A stretch of 5,366 nt of DNA from an uncultured Porphyromonadaceae bacterium (GTDB taxonomy: Bacteria > Bacteroidota > Bacteroidia > Bacteroidales > Muribaculaceae). Shown here piece after piece: positions 1 through 5,366 of the stretch. The stretch is from assembly GCA_947175225.1 (NCBI GenBank), contig CAMWLX010000258.1:1-5366 (forward strand), given 5' to 3'. How positions within the stretch are numbered: the first letter of the stretch is position 1; every line of letters begins with the position of its first letter. The position numbers and the translations under genes were made by a program. Under the pieces are notes generated by a model. It was not told the origin of the DNA. It did no database searches and saw nothing but the letters and a program-made list of their open reading frames with translations.

Positions 1-8
1 ATATATTA

Positions 9-2957
9 ATGAAGAAATTGACCATTGCCGCTTTGGGGATGCTGATGTTGGGATATCCTTTGCAGGCAAAGACTATAAAAAGCCCCGTTTCGTTTGATAC
101 ATATGAATGGGACTTGGGTGTGGTCGATCCCCAACAAGGGACTGTATGCCACACATTCACGATGACAAACAAATCTGACGGTCCCATTAAGATCGGCAAG
201 TCAATTCCAAGCTGCGAGTGCATCCGTGCATTTTATCCCTCTGAAGCTATAGCCCCTGGAGATCAAGTCAATGTCATGTTGGCTTTTGCACCGTCAAATT
301 CATCCGGAAAGACATATCGCAGTGTCGAACTGCTTGATTCAGATGGCGACACACTTGGAGCTCTTTCCCTTGAGGCAAACGTAAATGAAAATGCGAATGC
401 CTCCCATCAGGGATATCAATATCCATTTCAGAATCCAACTCTCTCTAATGAAGAGAGAGTTGAAAACTTGATATCTCTTCTGACTCCTGAAGAAAAAGTT
501 GGACTTATGATGAATAAATCCATATCGGTAGATAGGCTTGGAATACCCTCTTACAACTGGTGGAGCGAGGCTTGCCATGGAGTAAGACAAGATGGATATA
601 CAGTCTTCCCGCAGCCAATCGGAATGGCATCTGCATTCAACGACCAATTGGTGTATGATGTATTCTCTGCCGTTTCTGATGAAGCGAGAGCTAATTGGAA
701 CCGTTCGGATCACAATGTATTCAACGTGCCGATGGGTACAATCTACTATCCCGGGAATCCGGAACTTACTTTCTGGTGTCCGAATGTCAATATTTTCCGA
801 GATCCAAGATGGGGCCGGGGACAGGAGACATCTGGAGAAGACCCATATCTGAACGCTGTGCTCGGAGTGCAGACGGTATTGGGGATGCAAGGTAACGATG
901 ACAAATATTTCAAGACCCATGCATGCGCCAAGCATTATGCTGTGCATAGCGGACCGGAACCATTGCGCCATACCTACGATGCATCAGTATCAATGCGCGA
1001 CCTTTGGGAAACATATCTTCCTGCCTTTAAAGCATTGGTAAAGAAAGGAAATGTAAGGGAGGTGATGTGTGCCTACAACCGTTATGAGGGGGTGCCGTGC
1101 TGCACAAGCGATCGACTGCTCGTAGATATCCTTCGCAGGAAATGGGGCTATGATGCCATAGTATTGACTGACTGCGATGCTATCAACAATTTCTACAGCA
1201 AGGGGCAGCATGAGACCCATCCCGACCCACTGTCTGCTTCTGTAGATGCTGTATTGAATGGAACAGACCTTGAATGTGGCAAGGTATTCATGGTATTGAC
1301 AGAAGCTCTTGAAAAAGGACTTATAACGGAATCCACTTTGGATGAGCATCTTCGCAAAACGCTTAAAGGGCGTTTTGAACTTGGTATGTTTGATCCGGCA
1401 GAGATGCTCCCTTGGGCTGGACTTGGCCCGGAAGTGATCAGCAGCGAAACCAACGACGACCTTGCAACGCAAGCTGCCCGCGAGTCAATGGTGCTTCTGA
1501 AAAACAATGGCATACTTCCTCTTCCGAAGGATCTCAAGAAAATTGCTGTTGTAGGGCCCAATGCAGACGACACTGCTCTTCTGAACGGCAATTATGGAGG
1601 CACTCCTACAAAGGAACATACGGTATCTCTCCTCGAAGGAATACGCAACGCAGTTCCAAACAGCTCTGTCTTCTATAAGAAAGCATGTGAACTCAATGAC
1701 GAGTATGCCACAATCCATCACTTAGGGGAATTCAACGATGGGAAAGGAGTAAAAGTAGAATTTTTCAACAATAACTCGTTGAGTGGGGAGCCGGATAAAA
1801 CGGAATACCACAACGAGATTAATTTCAGCACATTCGGTGCCTGGGGATTTGCAGATGGCATAAGCAAAGACACTCTTTCGGTCAGAATATCAGGAACATA
1901 TAAATCCCCTTTTACGGGCGATATGAAATATACACTCACCACTGACAATGGCTATGTGCTGAAAGTGAACGGAGAAATCGTAGAAGAAGCCTCATCAGGA
2001 GAGCGCCGTGGAGGATTCGGTTTCGGACGCAAAGTGGAATACAAGTCTTTCCCTGTAAAGGAAGGTGAGTCATACGATATCGAAATCGAATACAAGCATG
2101 GCAATGGCAATTTTGCACTCTTACGCGGCGATATTTGCGAACGCAAGCCATTTGAGTTTGATAGGCTTGCTGAGGAAATGAAGGATATGGATGCTATAAT
2201 CGTTATCGGAGGAATCTCAGCTCAATTGGAGGGGGAAGGTGGCGACAAACCCGATATTGAGTTGCCAAAGGTGCAACAGCAACTTGTCAAGGCTATGCAT
2301 GCGACGGGCAAACCGGTCATCATCGTGAATTGCTCCGGATCTGCCATAGCATTCGGGAGCATTGAAGACAATTATGATGCACTCATACAGGCATGGTATC
2401 CTGGACAAGGAGGAGCCAAGGCGTTGGCTGAGGTTATCTTCGGCGACTATAATCCCGGTGGTAAACTTCCGGTCACATTCTACCGCTCGAATGATGATCT
2501 GCCAGACTTCCTTGACTATAACATGGACAACCGAACCTATCGTTATTACAAAGGAGACCCTATGTATGCATTCGGAGAAGGACTTTCATATACTGACTTT
2601 TCTATAGGAAAAGGGAAATTGTCGAAGAAGTCTATGAAAGCAGACGGAAGTGTGCGCCTGACTGTCCCTGTAGCCAATATCGGTAGCCGTGAGGGTACAG
2701 AGACCATACAGGTCTATGTAAAGGCTCTTGATTATCCGGAAGCCCCTATCAAGTCGCTTAAAGGATTTAAGAAGATTGCGCTTAAAGCCGGAGAGAAGGG
2801 GCAAACTGAAATCACTTTGGATGGGGAGGCTTTTGAATATTATGATCCATCTATAGATGAGCTTTCCACCCGGCCGGGGCGTTATCAGATACTCTATGGG
2901 ACATCGTCGAGAGATAAAGATTTGCAAAGTTTGGATTTTAGAGTCCTCCCCCTCTGA
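9..2957 (+). CDS. Secreted GH3 glycoside hydrolase (beta-xylosidase/beta-glucosidase type) with N-terminal DUF1573 domain and PA14 insert
   Basis: This is a complete 982-residue enzyme predicted to release terminal beta-linked sugars, probably xylose or glucose, from oligosaccharides in the periplasm. Residues 1-20 form a Sec signal peptide: two lysines, a hydrophobic core, and a likely signal peptidase I site after LQA. There is no lipobox cysteine. Residues about 27-125 resemble DUF1573, with SCECI at 68-72 where the family usually has a CGCT-like motif. The GH3 barrel spans about 140-460: WWSEACHGV (184-192), FWCPNVNIFRDPRWGRGQE (255-273), KHY (308-310), EVMCAYNRYEG (351-361), and VLTDCDA with nucleophile Asp388. 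The second GH3 domain starts near 493 (SMVLLKNNGILPL). It is split by a PA14 domain at about 580-709 and resumes with LEGEGGD, where Glu741 or Glu743 is the probable acid/base. YAFGEGLSYTDF (853-864) leads into an FN3-like domain at about 880-968. The SEACHG, KHYAVHSGPE and TDCDA motifs favour the xylosidase branch, but substrate cannot be settled by sequence. The start ATG fits the signal peptide. Only 8 bases of upstream DNA are visible, so promoter and operon are unknown. Confidence 0.95.
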   Translation: MKKLTIAALGMLMLGYPLQAKTIKSPVSFDTYEWDLGVVDPQQGTVCHTFTMTNKSDGPIKIGKSIPSCECIRAFYPSEAIAPGDQVNVMLAFAPSNSSGKTYRSVELLDSDGDTLGALSLEANVNENANASHQGYQYPFQNPTLSNEERVENLISLLTPEEKVGLMMNKSISVDRLGIPSYNWWSEACHGVRQDGYTVFPQPIGMASAFNDQLVYDVFSAVSDEARANWNRSDHNVFNVPMGTIYYPGNPELTFWCPNVNIFRDPRWGRGQETSGEDPYLNAVLGVQTVLGMQGNDDKYFKTHACAKHYAVHSGPEPLRHTYDASVSMRDLWETYLPAFKALVKKGNVREVMCAYNRYEGVPCCTSDRLLVDILRRKWGYDAIVLTDCDAINNFYSKGQHETHPDPLSASVDAVLNGTDLECGKVFMVLTEALEKGLITESTLDEHLRKTLKGRFELGMFDPAEMLPWAGLGPEVISSETNDDLATQAARESMVLLKNNGILPLPKDLKKIAVVGPNADDTALLNGNYGGTPTKEHTVSLLEGIRNAVPNSSVFYKKACELNDEYATIHHLGEFNDGKGVKVEFFNNNSLSGEPDKTEYHNEINFSTFGAWGFADGISKDTLSVRISGTYKSPFTGDMKYTLTTDNGYVLKVNGEIVEEASSGERRGGFGFGRKVEYKSFPVKEGESYDIEIEYKHGNGNFALLRGDICERKPFEFDRLAEEMKDMDAIIVIGGISAQLEGEGGDKPDIELPKVQQQLVKAMHATGKPVIIVNCSGSAIAFGSIEDNYDALIQAWYPGQGGAKALAEVIFGDYNPGGKLPVTFYRSNDDLPDFLDYNMDNRTYRYYKGDPMYAFGEGLSYTDFSIGKGKLSKKSMKADGSVRLTVPVANIGSREGTETIQVYVKALDYPEAPIKSLKGFKKIALKAGEKGQTEITLDGEAFEYYDPSIDELSTRPGRYQILYGTSSRDKDLQSLDFRVLPL

Positions 2958-3035
2958 CGACGATAATTCTTAAGCAACGTGACCCCGAACTGTAACAACT
3001 TCATTATCTTCGAAAAAACTTTGAATTTTTTTAGT
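2958..3035 (+). promoter_or_regulatory. AT-rich spacer and leader before the exonuclease gene; possible weak promoter
   Basis: This 78-base gap separates the GH3 stop from the preferred exonuclease ATG. It ends in an A6 run (3013-3018) and a T7 run (3026-3032) just before the ATG, with no purine-rich ribosome binding site. Lack of a Shine-Dalgarno sequence is usual in Bacteroidota. AAACTTTG at 3016-3023 partly resembles the Bacteroidota -7 box (TAnnTTTG), but I see no good TTTG element at the matching upstream distance. I also see no strong GC-rich terminator hairpin after the GH3 gene, so readthrough from GH3 is possible. The promoter call is tentative. Confidence 0.25.
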
Positions 3036-3932
3036 ATGAATCTGATAAGCCTTGACATAGAAGCTACCGACAACGGCGAAATGCTGGAACTCTCAATAAT
3101 CCGTCATTCCGACTCTCAAATTGTCTACCACAGCTATTTCAAGCCGGCAGTTGCACGCACTTGGCCCAAAAGCCAAGCACTCCACCATATTTCCCCTGAT
3201 ATGGTCAAAGACTCCCCATCGATCAAACAAGAGAAAAAGACCATCCAGAGTATCATTGACCAAGCCGATGGAATAATAGGTTTTGCGATCGAAAATGATA
3301 TCAAATATCTTGCCGGCAGCAATATATCAATTGGCAAAACCACATTGATATTGGAAGTACGCGATTGGTTTTGGTATTACAAAGGTAAAGAACTCGGCAT
3401 TGAGTTTGGGTCCGTACCAAGCCTATCGAAATGTGCCCGGATGTTAGGTTTTGAATTTTCTGAAGAAGCAGAAGCTCACTCCGCTTCCAATGATACCCTC
3501 ATGACCATAAAGCTTTTTGATGCTATGATAGCCATTGCTGACACTGGGCTTCCACTGCAAGAGACCATCAAGAAATTTGAAAGTTTATATGAGGAAGAGA
3601 AGCGCCTTCATGCACAAGAAATGGCAAAAGGCTTCATTTCTCTCGTCAAGACATCAAAAGGCTACTTGATTAAAAACAGCCATCTGCATCCTGCTTCTGA
3701 TGCAGAAGTCTCAATTGCTGTCGAAAGTCGCTTCGTAGCCGAGCACGACATCCGAGAAAAATTCCGCAAAAGAGAGATTGCCCCAGACTCTACTCTTTAC
3801 AACCTACGCAAATCTGACATAGACTTTTTAAAGACCTACACCAACACCTACGACCCCGAAAAAGAAGAATTCCACCGCCACTTCCTCCGAGCCCGCAAAA
3901 AATCAAAATCCCCCCTCCCCTTCCATCTATAG
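3036..3932 (+). CDS. DEDDh-family 3'-5' exonuclease with uncharacterised C-terminal extension
   Basis: The product is a predicted cytoplasmic metal-dependent 3'-5' exonuclease of the DnaQ/RNase T superfamily; DNA versus RNA substrate cannot be told. From the ATG at 3036 it has 298 residues. Exo I is SLDIEATD with Asp7 and Glu9, followed by ELSII in the usual place of EIG-like residues. HHISPDMV (50-57) matches the conserved segment after the first strands. Exo II is GFAIENDIKYL with Asp88, resembling the GHALHNDFKxL form seen in ISG20/REX4-type enzymes. Exo III is HSASNDT with His148 and Asp153, giving the DEDDh signature. All five catalytic positions are present. Residues about 170-298 form an extension I do not recognise: a charged helical stretch (about 178-200), then a basic tail with RARKKSKS near 285-292. 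A GTG at 2979 would add 19 residues but puts Exo I unusually far from the N-terminus, so the ATG is preferred. The gene follows GH3 by 78 bases and converges with the methyltransferase gene. Its coding strand is C-rich and G-poor, unlike GH3. Confidence 0.88.
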   Translation: MNLISLDIEATDNGEMLELSIIRHSDSQIVYHSYFKPAVARTWPKSQALHHISPDMVKDSPSIKQEKKTIQSIIDQADGIIGFAIENDIKYLAGSNISIGKTTLILEVRDWFWYYKGKELGIEFGSVPSLSKCARMLGFEFSEEAEAHSASNDTLMTIKLFDAMIAIADTGLPLQETIKKFESLYEEEKRLHAQEMAKGFISLVKTSKGYLIKNSHLHPASDAEVSIAVESRFVAEHDIREKFRKREIAPDSTLYNLRKSDIDFLKTYTNTYDPEKEEFHRHFLRARKKSKSPLPFHL

Positions 3933-3949
3933 ATTTCTTTTACAAAAGC

Positions 3950-3974
3950 TATGAAGCTACCCTCTGGTTTCATA
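3950..3974. repeat. Bulged hairpin
   Basis: TATGAA (3950-3955) pairs with TTCATA (3969-3974), and ACC (3959-3961) pairs with GGT (3966-3968). This leaves a three-base bulge GCT on the 5' side and a CTCT loop. The nine base pairs are weak and AT-rich at the base. A direct repeat AAGCTA (3946-3951 and 3954-3959) overlaps it. Function is unknown; it may be part of a termination region. Confidence 0.4.
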
Positions 3975-3977
3975 AGA

Positions 3978-3996
3978 GATGTACGGTTCGTACGTC
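3978..3996. terminator. Perfect 8-bp inverted repeat, possible bidirectional terminator or mRNA 3' end structure
   Basis: GATGTACG (3978-3985) pairs with CGTACGTC (3989-3996) around a GTT loop, with one T-G wobble (3980/3994) and seven Watson-Crick pairs. It starts three bases after the preceding hairpin and 46 bases past the exonuclease stop. The following bases (ccctacttac) are not a T run, so it does not match a classical intrinsic terminator. It could instead be a 3' end stabilising structure or a protein-binding palindrome. The structure is visible in the sequence; its function is inferred from position. Confidence 0.4.
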
Positions 3997-4071
3997 CCTA
4001 CTTACATTGCCTGTCGCCAGCATAAAATAAACTCAAAGTCTATATGCAGGAGAGAGACATATAATTGCTAC

Positions 4072-5366
4072 TTAATCAAAAAATGACAATTGAATTACAG
4101 AGCTATTGTGTGATTCTTTAAATTTACGGACTGATATGTTTTTTGATTCACAATACTTATCTAAATCCAATCGCATCAAGAGACTTTTGGTCACAACCCG
4201 CTTAGCATCCTTAAACACTAAAGATTTCAACAAGGATTGGATTTCAAAAGACATCAGAGCATCCCAAATAGCCTGAGCTTCTTCTAATGAATCAAATGCC
4301 AGTTGATAGCATGTATCGTCAACAACGTATGGTTTTCCCTGAAAATCTTTGACAAGAGTAAATGTAATGTCCTTATATAAGGAAGAAACCACCACTTTAA
4401 AGGGTTTAAAAGTGTAGTCTCCTACTCCAAAAATACTGAATCTATCCTTCCCTTTATAAATACTACTTTTACGTTTTGCAAATATCTCAGCTTTACTCTC
4501 CAAATATTCGTAAAGTTTTGGATATTTAAGTTTTAAGCTTGATGTATTCTCTCCTGTTTTATGTTGTGGAACTATAATAAATTTGCGAGGATTCTCACAA
4601 ATCTTATTAATGTCTGAACTCTTTAATAATGGATAAATTAAATCTGATTCGACATCTACATCTTCGCCAAATCCATTGACAAACTTTCCATCAATCAATC
4701 TTAACTCCAAAGCAGCCGCACAGTCATGCTTAATTCCAGATCTCCATTCATATGATGAATGTCCATCATACATCGCAAATCTTTGATAAGAGTCTAAATC
4801 TGATACAAAGCTGTCATTAACCCACCCATAAGAATAAATATTCTTTTTATCATAAAAATTAAAAACTTTACATTCCAATGCACCCACATTACCTAATTTG
4901 GCTGTTAGACAGGATGCTTCGACAGAGACATCAAATTCTTTATAAGCGTCAATTTCAAATTGATTAATATTATCGATAGACTTGGGATACTTGCTTTGCT
5001 TATATATTATATTTCTTATTACAGAATTTTTCAACAAAAATGAAATACCTCCATTACAACTGCCGAATTGTTCCAATAAAGACAAAGTAATGTATTCGCT
5101 AATGTCAAAATTGCTTTTACCCGTAATGGCATCAATACCTTTTAGATCATAGATATTTGATTTAAGAGGGGTATTATCAGAATCATACTTTCCCTGATGA
5201 CTATTTGTCACCCAAGGAGGATTGCCAATGATGCCTATCGTCCAATCATTTGAGAAAATCTTTTCAGATATCTTAGATAAATCAATTGAAAAAAAATCAT
5301 CATTTAAAATATATATTCTTGGCCGCTTCAACCTTTTGTCTGTTAAAGCATCACATAAAATAGAAT
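4072..5366 (-). CDS. N6-adenine DNA methyltransferase, C-terminal part (restriction-modification type), 5' end outside window
   Basis: The visible 430 residues belong to a class I SAM-dependent methyltransferase that would methylate adenine N6 in DNA. The reading frame is open through the right edge of the window. The first possible internal start is a TTG (5331-5329), with in-frame codons SILCDALTDKR continuing upstream, so it should not be taken as the start. In fragment numbering, NDDFF (21-25) fits the DFF/DFL motif that precedes motif IV, and GNPPW (47-51) is catalytic motif IV. GKSNFDISEY follows it, and the GISFLLKNSVIRNI segment matches the strand and helix beyond motif IV. The SAM-binding FxGxG motif I must lie upstream of the window. 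The C-terminal half has YPLLKSSDI, an IIVPQHKTGEN segment and RFSIFGVGDYTFKPFKVVVS, the pattern of TaqI-like target-recognition regions in type II enzymes. Recognition sequence cannot be read. The gene is AT-rich (roughly 27-40% GC in sampled lines) against about 45% for GH3, as is common for transferred restriction-modification genes. Any endonuclease partner is probably beyond the right edge. Confidence 0.88.
   Translation of the reverse strand, partial: SILCDALTDKRLKRPRIYILNDDFFSIDLSKISEKIFSNDWTIGIIGNPPWVTNSHQGKYDSDNTPLKSNIYDLKGIDAITGKSNFDISEYITLSLLEQFGSCNGGISFLLKNSVIRNIIYKQSKYPKSIDNINQFEIDAYKEFDVSVEASCLTAKLGNVGALECKVFNFYDKKNIYSYGWVNDSFVSDLDSYQRFAMYDGHSSYEWRSGIKHDCAAALELRLIDGKFVNGFGEDVDVESDLIYPLLKSSDINKICENPRKFIIVPQHKTGENTSSLKLKYPKLYEYLESKAEIFAKRKSSIYKGKDRFSIFGVGDYTFKPFKVVVSSLYKDITFTLVKDFQGKPYVVDDTCYQLAFDSLEEAQAIWDALMSFEIQSLLKSLVFKDAKRVVTKSLLMRLDLDKYCESKNISVRKFKESHNSSVIQLSFFD

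Larger units (their letters stand above)
3933..4071. other. Convergent intergenic region with two adjacent hairpins
   Basis: This 139-base stretch lies between the stops of the exonuclease (+) and methyltransferase (-) genes. I see no gene in it. It carries two neighbouring inverted repeats (3950-3974 and 3978-3996) in its left half. The right half, about 4000-4071, is AT-rich with a short purine run (gagagaga-like, 4050-4058) and no clear structure. Its place between converging genes makes transcription termination the simplest role, although neither hairpin is followed by a clear T run in either direction. Confidence 0.6.

Noticed and set aside
339..971. A 210-codon open frame on the minus strand inside the GH3 gene
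   Set aside because: It lies wholly antisense to strongly conserved GH3 coding sequence, its translation has no recognisable domain, and other overlapping antisense frames occur along the same gene. It is a shadow frame.
2979..3035. GTG at 2979 as the start of the exonuclease, adding 19 residues
   Set aside because: The ATG at 3036 places the Exo I Asp-x-Glu at residues 7-9, the usual position, and the added residues (MTPNCNNFIIFEKTLNFFS) look like translated AT-rich leader.
3011..3035. A6...T7 tract as an intrinsic terminator for GH3
   Set aside because: Only A-T pairs would form the stem, with no GC-rich core, so it is too weak to support a terminator call.
3897..3920. A6 and C6 runs near the 3' end of the exonuclease as a phase-variable tract
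   Set aside because: The runs are short and a slip would alter only the last few residues of a basic tail, so on/off switching is unlikely.
3978..4000. GGTTCGTAC as a tRNA T-arm remnant or attachment site
   Set aside because: The bases flanking TTCGTAC do not form the five-pair T stem, and no acceptor or anticodon arm is found nearby. No direct repeat of the segment is seen in the window.
5329..5331. TTG as the start codon of the methyltransferase
   Set aside because: The frame continues without a stop to the window edge, and a start here would remove the SAM-binding motif I needed by this enzyme class.

Overview
The window reads as chromosomal DNA from a member of the Bacteroidota, most probably the order Bacteroidales. 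The reasons are a DUF1573 domain, a PA14-containing GH3 of the kind used in plant-polysaccharide utilisation, moderate GC in the left part, and no Shine-Dalgarno-like sequence before the second gene's start. The family or genus cannot be fixed from the sequence alone. There are three protein-coding genes, no RNA genes, no CRISPR array and no recognisable insertion sequence.

Positions 9-2957 (+) encode a complete 982-residue secreted glycoside hydrolase family 3 enzyme. A Sec signal peptide is followed by a DUF1573 (Ig-like) domain, the GH3 barrel with its nucleophile Asp388, the GH3 alpha/beta sandwich interrupted by a PA14 domain, and a C-terminal fibronectin-III-like domain. The barrel motifs point to the beta-xylosidase/beta-glucosidase branch, so the likely job is final trimming of oligosaccharides in the periplasm. 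After a 78-base AT-rich gap, positions 3036-3932 (+) encode a 298-residue DEDDh 3'-5' exonuclease with a C-terminal extension of about 110-130 residues that I do not recognise. Positions 4072-5366 (-) hold the C-terminal 430 residues of an N6-adenine DNA methyltransferase of the gamma (NPPW) type with its target-recognition region. This gene is open to the right edge, so its SAM-binding motif I and true start lie outside the window. The exonuclease and methyltransferase genes converge on a 139-base gap (3933-4071) that contains two adjacent hairpins.

The left gene is carbohydrate metabolism and the right gene is DNA modification, probably part of a restriction-modification locus. The right part is visibly more AT-rich, and the plus-strand G/C bias changes sign between the GH3 gene and the exonuclease gene. 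This may mark the edge of an accessory region. I do not see a convincing new multi-gene system. The most interesting points are the DUF1573-GH3 fusion, the short and divergent acid/base loop of the GH3, the T8 tract inside the methyltransferase gene, and the composition boundary.
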